64,000 nt of DNA from a virus. This document shows positions 30,559-38,382 of this stretch, piece by piece; position 1 is the first letter of the stretch; each line of letters starts with the position of its first letter. A model generated the notes under the pieces. The model was not told the origin of the DNA and did not search any database. It saw only the letters and a program-made list of their open reading frames with translations. The translations under genes were made by a program, and so were the position numbers. The DNA lies in IMG/VR virus record IMGVR_UViG_3300017770_000001, positions 1 to 64,000 of that record. One strand, given 5' to 3'.

Positions 30559-31955
30559 TACTTTAAGTTAATTGTATGCATGTTGTATACAAATTTCTCC
30601 TCGTTATAGATATTTATTCTTTCTTTCAAGTGGTTAAGTGTATAATTCTCACATTGTAAATCATCTGCAATGTCAAAAAGTTTCAAGTCCTTCTTATCAT
30701 CTGACACTCTAAGACCACGTCCTATAGACTGTAGATTTCTAATCCTTGATTTAGTAGGACTTGCAAATACAATATTATTTATCTTTTTAATATTGACCCC
30801 TGTAGAGAAGACACCGTATGATGCAAGTATTACACTGTTATTACTTTTCTCTACTTTCTCTCTGACTTCTTCACGGTCTACTGCATCTGTACCACCGTAA
30901 ACATAGTGTAAGTTCTTCACCCGTTTATCTAACATAGGATATAAAACTTGTCCGTGTTTTTCTACATATTGAAATAACACTAGTGTGTTCCCTTTCAGAC
31001 TGAACACTAAATTACATAAGAACTCATTTCTCTTCTGATTGGAAACAATGTAATCCATTTCGTCTTGATACTTCATCTTCTTTTGTTTTGGATGTTTAAG
31101 TATCAGACAATCTATCTCTAACTTTGCAACGGTACCTTTCTGCATTAATTCATCAGTACTGATAACCTTCTTTGCTTCACCAAACAATCCTTCTAGTTGT
31201 AACTTATGTACCTCTGAACCATCAAGTGTACCTGTAGTACCGAATCTGTACTTTACATTTTTCATCTTTTCAAGGATACCCTTCAGAACATTAGCTTTAA
31301 ATAAATGAGCTTCATCTCCGAAAACCACATCAAATGTATTGTAATATTCTTTTGGTAATCTACTCAATGACTGCCATGTAGTAATAGTTACATTTGATTC
31401 AAAAATATCTTGACCACTATAGACCTTACAAATTTTTTCTTTGAAACCATAGTCTGCAAAATCTTTAGTCATCTGTTCTACTAGAGATGTTGTTGGTACT
31501 ATGATTAATGATTTTTTTTGATACCATCTATGTAATAGATAGATGATGAATGACTTACCACTTGCAGTTGGTGATACTAGTAGTTTACGTTCTGAGTTTA
31601 TACAGTCTAGAACAGAATCGAATTGATAATCACGAGGACTAAAAGGAACGTTAAGAGAACTGATGTGTTTCTCAAGAACCTCCTTTGTCGTCTCCTTAGA
31701 CTTTCGAATATCAGTTTTGTAAGCATACCCTCTCTCCTCACAGAATAATTCTAAGTATTTATGAAGTCCTAGGTAGAGTTTACCTGTCTTGATTGAAAAT
31801 AAGTATATCTTCCCATCCCACCATTTGTTTTTATATGATGGCATGAACTTTGCATTAGGGACGTTGAATGAAAAGAACTGATGAAGTTCCTTTGCAATGG
31901 ATGGTTCACAAGATACTTGTAGATATACTTCGTCTAGTTTTGCTGATACGACCAT
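30558..31955 (-). CDS. uvsW: UvsW DNA/RNA helicase (SF2)
   Basis: Branch-migrating helicase needed for the switch from origin to recombination replication and fork repair. N-terminal substrate-binding region (1-100), Walker A SPTASGKS (128-135), DEAH box GDEAH (213-217), motif III GTTGTL, and motif VI QSIGRGLRV. At 465 residues it is near T4 UvsW size. Confidence 0.95.
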   Translation of the reverse strand: MVVSAKLDEVYLQVSCEPSIAKELHQFFSFNVPNAKFMPSYKNKWWDGKIYLFSIKTGKLYLGLHKYLELFCEERGYAYKTDIRKSKETTKEVLEKHISSLNVPFSPRDYQFDSVLDCINSERKLLVSPTASGKSFIIYLLHRWYQKKSLIIVPTTSLVEQMTKDFADYGFKEKICKVYSGQDIFESNVTITTWQSLSRLPKEYYNTFDVVFGDEAHLFKANVLKGILEKMKNVKYRFGTTGTLDGSEVHKLQLEGLFGEAKKVISTDELMQKGTVAKLEIDCLILKHPKQKKMKYQDEMDYIVSNQKRNEFLCNLVFSLKGNTLVLFQYVEKHGQVLYPMLDKRVKNLHYVYGGTDAVDREEVREKVEKSNNSVILASYGVFSTGVNIKKINNIVFASPTKSRIRNLQSIGRGLRVSDDKKDLKLFDIADDLQCENYTLNHLKERINIYNEEKFVYNMHTINLK

Positions 31956-31958
31956 GAA

Positions 31959-32633
31959 TTACACATATGGTTGTCCACATGCCCACCCTACTAAAGAAGT
32001 TCTTGTCCCCATGGTTACTGGTGTTACTTGGTGGTATACAAATGATGGAAATACAATCATAGTACCTATTGCCTTTGCACTGAAAGGTGCAGTATGTATC
32101 ATCTTATGTACATCAACTACCCTCTCATTTGTCAACTGATTGAATTCATTCACAGGTTCTAACCATTGAAAATGACCACCGTTATATTCATCGGGTTCTG
32201 TTAGTTGTATGGTAATTGATAATTTTCTTATAGTACCATCTTGATTTTTCATTCCACCATGGTCTGTGTGCCATGTGTAGAATCCAGGCTTACCTCTATC
32301 TGCAGTGTACGATGTGTATTGGAAGTTTTCGAAATAATCTATATTCACATTCCAATCTGCATTTTGATTTGCAATCTGTAATCCTTCAATAATTTTGTTG
32401 TTAATGTCCTGTGGAATGAAGTGGTCTCTGTCGAACCACTTAATTTGAGATACTCTCAAGTCTTCGTTTAACCCATGTTCATCTTCTGTTTCTCCTGATG
32501 CATCGGGGTCATCTTGATTACCACCTGTTCTTCCCTCATCCCATGGAATAGTATCAGAAGATGCATGTATTCTTGCAACTTCTTCGGGTGTTAAGTATTC
32601 ATTTAAGATGATACAATTGTTTTCTAAAATCAT
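31959..32633 (-). CDS. 2-oxoglutarate/Fe(II) dioxygenase, PKHD-type
   Basis: Start taken at the ATG at 32633 (MILENNCIILNEYL), just after uvsY. Iron ligands are His and Asp in YTWHTDHGGM and the later His in FVYHQVTPV; the 2-oxoglutarate-binding Arg is in GTRTSLVGWACG. The GGHFQW strand is typical. PKHD hydroxylases such as PiuC/YbiX share this arrangement. Substrate unknown. Confidence 0.86.
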   Translation of the reverse strand: MILENNCIILNEYLTPEEVARIHASSDTIPWDEGRTGGNQDDPDASGETEDEHGLNEDLRVSQIKWFDRDHFIPQDINNKIIEGLQIANQNADWNVNIDYFENFQYTSYTADRGKPGFYTWHTDHGGMKNQDGTIRKLSITIQLTEPDEYNGGHFQWLEPVNEFNQLTNERVVDVHKMIHTAPFSAKAIGTMIVFPSFVYHQVTPVTMGTRTSLVGWACGQPYV

Positions 32634-32634
32634 T

Positions 32635-33078
32635 TTATTGACCTGCCATAAATTTTCTCCAATCAATCGTGTTCTTGATTGTTTGGTGTCTCCAAGTGAT
32701 GTTCTCCATACACTTTTGTAAGAATTGTATACAGACGTTTAGGTATTCGATTTTACCATTCAAGTTTTGAATATCCTCATCTGCATTGAAGTAATAGTTG
32801 TAGTCTGACTTCATTACTTTAAGACCATCGAATGGGTCATTTTCCCATCCCAATGTTTTTATTTCTTCTTGTGAAAGTTTACCACTGTACCATAACCATT
32901 TCAGTTTGGTAATTTTGGATAATTCGAATTGTATTTTCTTAAGTGTAATTAGTTTGTCTGATAACAGACTTGAGTATTTTGCATGAAGTTTGGGAATCTC
33001 AAGACTTGATTTATCTAATTCGATGTCATCAATCTGAGTATCTTTGTTCCATTCTTCTTTTAATTGTTCTAGATTCAT
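32635..33078 (-). CDS. uvsY: UvsY recombination mediator
   Basis: Loads UvsX recombinase on single-stranded DNA covered by gp32. NLEQLKEEWNKDTQIDDIEL, LEIPKLHAKYSSLL, and WRHQTIKNTIDWRKF at the end match marine T4-like UvsY. At 147 residues it is close to T4 (137). The -10 of a weak sigma70-like promoter lies 6 nt before the ATG. Confidence 0.93.
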   Translation of the reverse strand: MNLEQLKEEWNKDTQIDDIELDKSSLEIPKLHAKYSSLLSDKLITLKKIQFELSKITKLKWLWYSGKLSQEEIKTLGWENDPFDGLKVMKSDYNYYFNADEDIQNLNGKIEYLNVCIQFLQKCMENITWRHQTIKNTIDWRKFMAGQ

Positions 33079-33084
33079 AATATA

Positions 33085-33113
33085 ATTATACCCTAAAAGG
33101 TGTATTTTGTATA
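33085..33113 (-). promoter_or_regulatory. weak sigma70-like promoter of uvsY
   Basis: TATACA, 17-bp spacer, TATAAT, then 6 nt to the uvsY ATG. The -35 matches only four of six consensus positions. Confidence 0.45.
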
Positions 33114-33118
33114 GGTAT

Positions 33119-33646
33119 TTATGACTTTGTTTCTATGGTATATCTACCTATTCTAAAGGTTACATCACATACTACAGCTTCACCATCTGCACCTGATTGG
33201 AACTCTACACCACTTAAAGATGTAGGGAATATGTCATGAAATCTGATAAACTTATTTGCAACATTTTTGTTTGTGTTTACAACTAATGATGCATCCGATA
33301 TTTCATTTAAGAATTCATTTGAAGTGTAACGATTAAGTGTATCGGTCTCAGCAGATTTTGCTGGGTTATAGTTCTTTGGGTCTAACGGGACGATAGATGT
33401 CATCCAGTTATACAACTCAGTGAAGTTTGCCATATCCTCATCGACTAAGAATTGCACTTGAAGTGTTTCGAATTCTAACTTGTCGCCTGGAAAATATGCA
33501 TCTAATCCAACCCCAGCAGCTTGTATTGTTTCTGTGAATGACAAGCCTGGTAATTGTACAGTCCTACAAAAGTATTCCACGTTTGGAATTCTGTCGATTA
33601 GAAATCGAAAATTATTTCGATTAAGAACTGATGTGTTTATTGTCAT
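33119..33646 (-). CDS. 3: tail tube terminator gp3-like protein
   Basis: Located between gp23 and uvsY, where marine T4-like phages keep gp3, and 175 residues long against 176 in T4. NRNNFRFLIDRIPNVEYFCR with LPGLSFTETIQAAG is the pattern of the tail-tube superfamily (gp19, gp3, gp54). It would cap the tail tube in assembly. It could also be another tube-fold protein; the choice of gp3 is by place and length. Confidence 0.62.
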   Translation of the reverse strand: MTINTSVLNRNNFRFLIDRIPNVEYFCRTVQLPGLSFTETIQAAGVGLDAYFPGDKLEFETLQVQFLVDEDMANFTELYNWMTSIVPLDPKNYNPAKSAETDTLNRYTSNEFLNEISDASLVVNTNKNVANKFIRFHDIFPTSLSGVEFQSGADGEAVVCDVTFRIGRYTIETKS

Positions 33647-33857
33647 TTAGTTTGATTACCCTAATGTTCTTTGTGGTGTCATGATAGTCACCATCTCTGT
33701 ATTCACGGTCTACTATAGACTCACACAAATATCCATCTTGAACATAGATTGTTTTCATCTGTCTAGATAAAACATTTTTGGTTTCAACTCCATTAGGAAA
33801 TCCAATTCTTTCGAACGGCCCTTCACTAATAGTAACTTGTTTTTTGTATTTGTCCAT
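33621..33857 (-). CDS. hypothetical protein, late (78 aa)
   Basis: Small basic beta-rich protein, not recognised. Starts 5 nt after a TATAAATA box and overlaps gp3-like by 26 nt. Likely a virion or assembly protein because of late control and place. Confidence 0.6.
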   Translation of the reverse strand: MDKYKKQVTISEGPFERIGFPNGVETKNVLSRQMKTIYVQDGYLCESIVDREYRDGDYHDTTKNIRVIKLNDNKHISS

Positions 33858-33862
33858 AGTAG

Positions 33863-33870
33863 TATTTATA
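33863..33870 (-). promoter_or_regulatory. T4-type late promoter before the 78-aa gene
   Basis: TATAAATA, 5 nt, ATG at 33857 on the minus strand. Same geometry as three other late starts in this window. Confidence 0.65.
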
Positions 33871-33871
33871 G

Positions 33872-34090
33872 TTACTTCTCGGTTACAAACTCATTTAACA
33901 TTCTTGCAGTTTGTATAACTTCTTCACCAGTGATTTCTCTTAGTGGTAAAGGTTTCTTATTATTAGGATTGTTTTCGTTATGCATATAGATAGCGTCAAC
34001 CTCCCTCTGATAATTAAGAGACAATAGTCCTTCTGCTTGTGATAATAAGTCGGCTCTGATTTCGAACCCCGATTTTCCTGAATTACTCAT
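33872..34090 (-). CDS. conserved small phage protein downstream of gp23 (72 aa)
   Basis: SGKSGFEIRADLLSQAEGLL at the start and TARMLNEFVTEK at the end resemble a small protein common next to gp23/gp3 in T4-like marine phages. Function unknown. An AGGAG ribosome site and a CTAAATA element (about 34141-34147) precede it. Confidence 0.68.
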   Translation of the reverse strand: MSNSGKSGFEIRADLLSQAEGLLSLNYQREVDAIYMHNENNPNNKKPLPLREITGEEVIQTARMLNEFVTEK

Positions 34091-34148
34091 ATTTTTCTCC
34101 TGTGTGTGTATGTGTAATGTAAAGATTATTCCTTACCTTGTATTTAGG

Positions 34149-34178
34149 TTGACAATGTACCTAACTTTTTGGTATACT
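34149..34178 (+). promoter_or_regulatory. plus-strand promoter of the conserved-spacer family
   Basis: TTGACA, 18-bp spacer ATGTACCTAACTTTTTGG, TATACT on the plus strand. The spacer keeps the ACTTTTT core of P1-P4. It is the only clear plus-strand promoter in the window and points into the gene-free region. Confidence 0.65.
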
Positions 34179-34184
34179 AGTAAA

Positions 34185-34505
34185 GTAGGAAATCGAGACG
34201 GAAGTAAGTTGGTTGTGAGAGGTTGTTCCGTATAGAAAAGGTGTTCACACTGTTAAAGTCAATTAAGACGTGGCATATAATCGTGAGGTGTGGATAGAAT
34301 CCGAACAGAGAAGTACTTGAAATTTTTGACGAATTGGGAAAGTATGGTAAACGAATTTCTTTATGGTCACTACCTATTGACCTAGATAAAATTGGGGTAA
34401 GGCCTCACTAGAAGGACACGGTGTAAAGAATTGGGTTAATCCCCAAGACATTGAACGATTAGAGTCACTAAACAAAAAAAAAGGACTCCGAAGAGTCCTT
34501 TTAAA
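34185..34505 (+). ncRNA. candidate plus-strand non-coding RNA (or decayed plus-strand gene)
   Basis: About 320 nt bounded by a plus-strand promoter and a terminator hairpin, with no long ORF on either strand. On the plus strand, broken frames such as EVLEIFDELGKYGKRISLWS suggest either a degraded gene or chance. It runs against the rest of the genome. A small regulatory RNA is the simplest reading if the promoter is active. Confidence 0.45.
34474..34504. terminator. bidirectional terminator after gp23 and the plus-strand unit
   Basis: AAGGACTC CGAA GAGTCCTT hairpin. On the minus strand it is followed by nine T (end of the gp23 transcript); on the plus strand by TTTT (end of the candidate RNA). 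Confidence 0.88.
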
Positions 34506-34521
34506 AAGTCTAAACTTTTAA

Positions 34522-35832
34522 TTATAGAATATTGCTTACAGCCATTTTTCTATAGTAGAAGTTAGAACCATTTGATGCAAGACCACTTGAAGGTGTATCA
34601 CCTACGAATGGATTTGAAATCATTCCATATCTAGTTTTGAAACCGATTTTTGGTTGGAATGTGTTCTCACCAACTGCACGTACCATTTGTAATGGAACGT
34701 AAGGGCAATAGAACATACCTGCGTCGTATGGGTTTGAACCTCTGTAACCAACTGTTAGGTAGTTAACAGATGCATAAGGGTCTATATAGACCTTTACTCT
34801 TCCGTTAAGAACACCAGCAAATGTATTACCTGTGTCGTCTACGTTTAAGTTAGTTGCTAAAGCTGGTGCATAATCTAATACTCCTGCCATAGAAAGAGCA
34901 GATGCTACGTCTGAAGAACATAGGATAAAGTTACCTTTACCTCTTCTTGATTCTTTAGCAATCTTGTTTGATTCTCTTTCGATTTGGAATAATAGACCTT
35001 TGAACTTCTCTACTGACCATCTTCCGTTAGCATCAACGTCTAGGTTGAATGTACCGGCTGATGCAGTATCTTCTGCTCCAGTTTTTGCTTGAAGGTTAAC
35101 ACTTCTTACAACTTCTCTATTAATTTCTGCTAAAATTTCTGATGAAAGAATGTTAGCAAGTTCTGACTCAGCGTCAAGACCATGAATTGCTTTAAGGTCT
35201 TGTGCTAATTCTAATGTGTATTCAGCTTTAAGTGCTCTTGATTTCGCAGTAACAGTTGCTTTCTCAATTGTGAAAGACATTTCTGCAAAACTATTTGATG
35301 AACTATCACCTAATGCTTCAGCTGTTGCTGTAGACATTCCTGAACCAGTTGTTGATTCGTATGATGGTGATGATGTATCAAATGGGTCACCGATTGCAGC
35401 TTGCTGTGCGCCTGCTGCTGATGATTGTGCTGCACTTGAATATGATGAAACGGGTTCGTTGATTCCTAATGCTTCTGATTTACCCTCTCTACCCACTGAT
35501 GGATAGTCGTTATATCTTGCTTTCATAGCGAAGATAAGACCTGTCGGGCCAGTCATTGGTTGAACACCGCAAATGTCGTAAGCTACGAGATTTGGCATTG
35601 CTCTTCTAACCAATGATATAAGGATTGGCTCCCAGTTGCTAATTGCACTTGAACCAGTTGCATTCAATGGAGCTGCTTCTGATAAGGTTGCTCTATCTTC
35701 GTTAAGTGCATTCTCTTGGTTCTCCAAGATAACAGCTGTGACTGCTCTCTTGTAGTTATCCTCGATTTTTGGTAAATCGGAATGCTCTAAGATAGGTTCC
35801 CATTTCTTTTGTAAATCTTCTGATAAGAACAT
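34522..35832 (-). CDS. 23: major capsid protein gp23
   Basis: Main head protein. MFLSEDLQKKWEPILEHSDL, then NWEPILISLVRRAMPNLVAYDICGVQPM are hallmark gp23 sequences. A gp21 cut site (L-x-E) is visible at TLSE, after Glu52, giving a mature form of about 384 residues. The total of 436 is short against T4 (521), as in marine T4-like phages. Followed by a strong terminator. Confidence 0.98.
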   Translation of the reverse strand: MFLSEDLQKKWEPILEHSDLPKIEDNYKRAVTAVILENQENALNEDRATLSEAAPLNATGSSAISNWEPILISLVRRAMPNLVAYDICGVQPMTGPTGLIFAMKARYNDYPSVGREGKSEALGINEPVSSYSSAAQSSAAGAQQAAIGDPFDTSSPSYESTTGSGMSTATAEALGDSSSNSFAEMSFTIEKATVTAKSRALKAEYTLELAQDLKAIHGLDAESELANILSSEILAEINREVVRSVNLQAKTGAEDTASAGTFNLDVDANGRWSVEKFKGLLFQIERESNKIAKESRRGKGNFILCSSDVASALSMAGVLDYAPALATNLNVDDTGNTFAGVLNGRVKVYIDPYASVNYLTVGYRGSNPYDAGMFYCPYVPLQMVRAVGENTFQPKIGFKTRYGMISNPFVGDTPSSGLASNGSNFYYRKMAVSNIL

Positions 35833-35851
35833 TTTTTATTTCTCCTTGAAA

Positions 35852-37228
35852 TTAACCTAATGGTTTTAGTTTACTTAATGCGCTAGCATATCTAGACATT
35901 GAAGGGTCAAGTACTGGTTCTGAAGATTCCTCTTCAAGAGTACCCATACCTTCTACTTCTAGGGTTTCTTCTGAAATACTTTCTGTTTCAGTAGCAGGGA
36001 AGTAAGCTTCTTTCAACTCGTTAACTTTATCACTAAAGTCTTCGATGCTTTTGAAGTCTACACCTTCTGCTAATGCAGATAGTTTTTCAGCTTGTGAATC
36101 GGATAGACTATCACTAGTTTCTCTGACCACGTTAGCTCGTTTTAATGAATCCATCTCTTCTGAAATATCCATATTCTTAGATACTTCTGCATCGAGTTTT
36201 AGTTCCATGTCATCGAGTTTATTTGCAAGTTCGTCAATAACGTTATACTTGTCTTCAGGTACGTCAACATAATGTTCAGTGAACAATGTTTTCAGACCTT
36301 CGATAAAGTTTTCAGTCATTTCCGCTCTTAGTCCACGTTCAATTGCAAGTTCATTTTCAGATGCCCACTCTTCAGCGACATATGAAAGGTACTTATCAAC
36401 TGCTTCAGTCAAATCAGATTTGACGGAATCAACCGTGGTTTTCAACTCTTGCTCGTATTGAGACTTGAGTTGTTCGTTGATTTCTGCTGCCTTCGAGTTG
36501 ATTGCAGCTTTGAAAATTGTTTTTGCTTTTTCTGTATTCTCTTCAGAAAGTTCTAGAGATTCAGATATTGCAGCTAGGTCTTCATCGACTTCGATGTCTA
36601 CGAGAGATGATTCAACTTCGACTTCTTCTTTCTTAGTTGATTCTTTTTTCTCATCTTCATCTTCGTCTTCGTCCTCTTCTTCTTTGTCTTCTTCTTCGAC
36701 AAATAAAGAGTTGAATGACTCTTCTACGTCATCTTCGTCTTTCTTCTTCATCATTTCAACGAATGCTCTAGCAATTTCTGCTTTAGTAGAATCTTCAGAT
36801 ACTTCGACTTCTTCTTCCATATCTTTAGATGACTTCATATACATTGCCATGAGTTTTTCTTTATCCATTGATTTCATTGATGAAACCATAGACTTAATCA
36901 TTTCCATTTTTGAAGGTTTTGACTCTTCAGAATCTTCTTCTTCTTTTACTTTCTTTAATTGAACTGGTTTTTCGGCAGGTGCTTCACCCTTCTGTTGTGG
37001 GTCTCCTGAAATTTCCTTTGACCCAGCCTCAGCACCTTTTACGGATTTAACAGCTTTGTCAACAGGATTTTCTTCAGGCTTAACAATCTCGCCCTTACCT
37101 GAACCAATTACAGCAGCGTCTGATGAACCTTGTTTGACTGGTTTTGCATCACCCTTCTCGGCTTTCGCCACAGGTGCAGAACTGTCTTTTTTCATCTCCT
37201 CTGCTATCATTTTTTCTAAGTTAGACAT
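35852..37228 (-). CDS. 22: prohead core scaffold gp22
   Basis: Scaffold degraded by gp21 during head maturation. Almost entirely charged, with acidic runs (EEEDKEEEDEDEDEDE) and long helices predicted to coil, beginning MSNLEKMIAEEM. At 458 residues it is longer than T4 gp22 (269). Position between gp21 and gp23 and composition identify it; similarity to T4 is otherwise low. Confidence 0.88.
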   Translation of the reverse strand: MSNLEKMIAEEMKKDSSAPVAKAEKGDAKPVKQGSSDAAVIGSGKGEIVKPEENPVDKAVKSVKGAEAGSKEISGDPQQKGEAPAEKPVQLKKVKEEEDSEESKPSKMEMIKSMVSSMKSMDKEKLMAMYMKSSKDMEEEVEVSEDSTKAEIARAFVEMMKKKDEDDVEESFNSLFVEEEDKEEEDEDEDEDEKKESTKKEEVEVESSLVDIEVDEDLAAISESLELSEENTEKAKTIFKAAINSKAAEINEQLKSQYEQELKTTVDSVKSDLTEAVDKYLSYVAEEWASENELAIERGLRAEMTENFIEGLKTLFTEHYVDVPEDKYNVIDELANKLDDMELKLDAEVSKNMDISEEMDSLKRANVVRETSDSLSDSQAEKLSALAEGVDFKSIEDFSDKVNELKEAYFPATETESISEETLEVEGMGTLEEESSEPVLDPSMSRYASALSKLKPLG

Positions 37229-37256
37229 AATTTCTCCTGTTATGGTCTGTTTATTG

Positions 37257-37273
37257 TATTTATATTATTTATA
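37257..37273 (-). promoter_or_regulatory. tandem T4-type late promoters before gp22
   Basis: Two TATAAATA boxes at 37257-37264 and 37266-37273 on the minus strand, 28 and 37 nt before the gp22 start, which has an AGGAGA ribosome site. They should drive gp22-gp23 at high level. Confidence 0.65.
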
Positions 37274-37275
37274 TC

Positions 37276-37923
37276 TTACAAACTTTCAACAAACTTTTTC
37301 CATATAATTAACTTTGTTTCCTCTAATTTATTCAGTTTTGCAGACATAAGTTGGTCTCTCATCTTTTCTGCTTCCACTGCTTTTAGTACACCGTTTTCGA
37401 AAATCCATTCAACACCTTCCATTATCCCTTCGACAAATGCCTCGGGAGCGGATGGGTCAGCAACAATGTCTCCAGCTGTTGCTAATTGAAAGTCATCTTT
37501 AACGTATTGAGCTCCATTCTTTTGTTCTAGGGAACCTAGACCACGAGATGAAACACCAAGTTTAGCACCGTCATCAATGAGGTTTCTGACGATTTGCCCG
37601 TTTGGTGTAGATAAAACTTTTGCACGTCCTACATAATTGTTACCATCTTCTTCTAATGATTGAATTAAGTGGGACACTTTGTCCAAATTGATTGTTGGGC
37701 CATCGGGATGACCTAACTCTCCGAATGCACGTTGTTTCTGTACGAACTCTTTATTGTAACGTGCAACTTCTTCTTTGATTACTTCTTTTGGATATACTCT
37801 TCCATTTCTGTTTTTAATCTCTGACTGAATAAAAATCCCTTCAATGAAGTAATCCTTACTCCCATCTTCTTTTGATTCACAGATAGGTGTAACTATATCG
37901 TTAAACTCTGAAATTAATTTCAT
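37276..37923 (-). CDS. 21: prohead protease gp21
   Basis: Serine protease that matures the head and cuts after (L/I)-x-E. FGELGHPDGPTINLDKVSHL holds His72 and His85, and GVSSRGLGS (123-131) holds the catalytic serine, as in T4 gp21. At 215 residues it equals T4 (212). It overlaps the core gene before it by 23 nt. Confidence 0.95.
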   Translation of the reverse strand: MKLISEFNDIVTPICESKEDGSKDYFIEGIFIQSEIKNRNGRVYPKEVIKEEVARYNKEFVQKQRAFGELGHPDGPTINLDKVSHLIQSLEEDGNNYVGRAKVLSTPNGQIVRNLIDDGAKLGVSSRGLGSLEQKNGAQYVKDDFQLATAGDIVADPSAPEAFVEGIMEGVEWIFENGVLKAVEAEKMRDQLMSAKLNKLEETKLIIWKKFVESL

Positions 37924-38197
37924 TGAAAATCTCCTCTATTTTTACTCCCTCAAAGTTCATTTGTTTGAACAGTTTAGACATTTCTTTTACTGACTTCTCT
38001 GCTTCTTTCATGTTCCTATAGGGGCCTGTTTCGTTATCGTTGACGTATGCAAATACCTCACGACCCTTTTGTGAATAGGTGATATCATAATTCTTACCAC
38101 CAACTCTCATCTTCTCTACTTTAACTTCTTTATGACCTGTGGGTAAAGACATCTTTACCTCATATAAGTCTCTTGTAAGTTGAGAGAACGTTTTCAT
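37901..38197 (-). CDS. putative prohead core protein in gp68 position (98 aa)
   Basis: T4 order is 20-67-68-21, and this gene occupies the gp68 place. MKTFSQLTRDLYEV at the N-terminus resembles a head-targeting sequence. The middle is basic (KEVKVEKMRVGGKNYDITYS). Assignment rests on place and the N-terminal pattern only. Confidence 0.6.
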   Translation of the reverse strand: MKTFSQLTRDLYEVKMSLPTGHKEVKVEKMRVGGKNYDITYSQKGREVFAYVNDNETGPYRNMKEAEKSVKEMSKLFKQMNFEGVKIEEIFNEINFRV

Positions 38198-38382
38198 TAG
38201 TCTTCTGACTCTAATGGTACTTCTTGATTTTCAGATGCATTCATCCAATCCATAGATTGTTCGACTCTTTTCATATCAACCACTTCTGCAGCTTTCTGAC
38301 TAAGTGTCTGATTGATGAGTTCTCTTGCATCATTTAATTCACCACGTTCTATTCCATTAACAATTTCTTTTACATTACTCAT
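38197..38382 (-). CDS. putative prohead core protein in gp67 position (61 aa)
   Basis: Small acidic helical protein (MSNVKEIVNGIERGELNDAR, tail VPLESED) directly after gp20, the place of gp67 (Pip) in T4. It overlaps neighbours by 1 nt on each side. Sequence likeness to T4 gp67 is weak; place is the main evidence. Confidence 0.62.
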   Translation of the reverse strand: MSNVKEIVNGIERGELNDARELINQTLSQKAAEVVDMKRVEQSMDWMNASENQEVPLESED

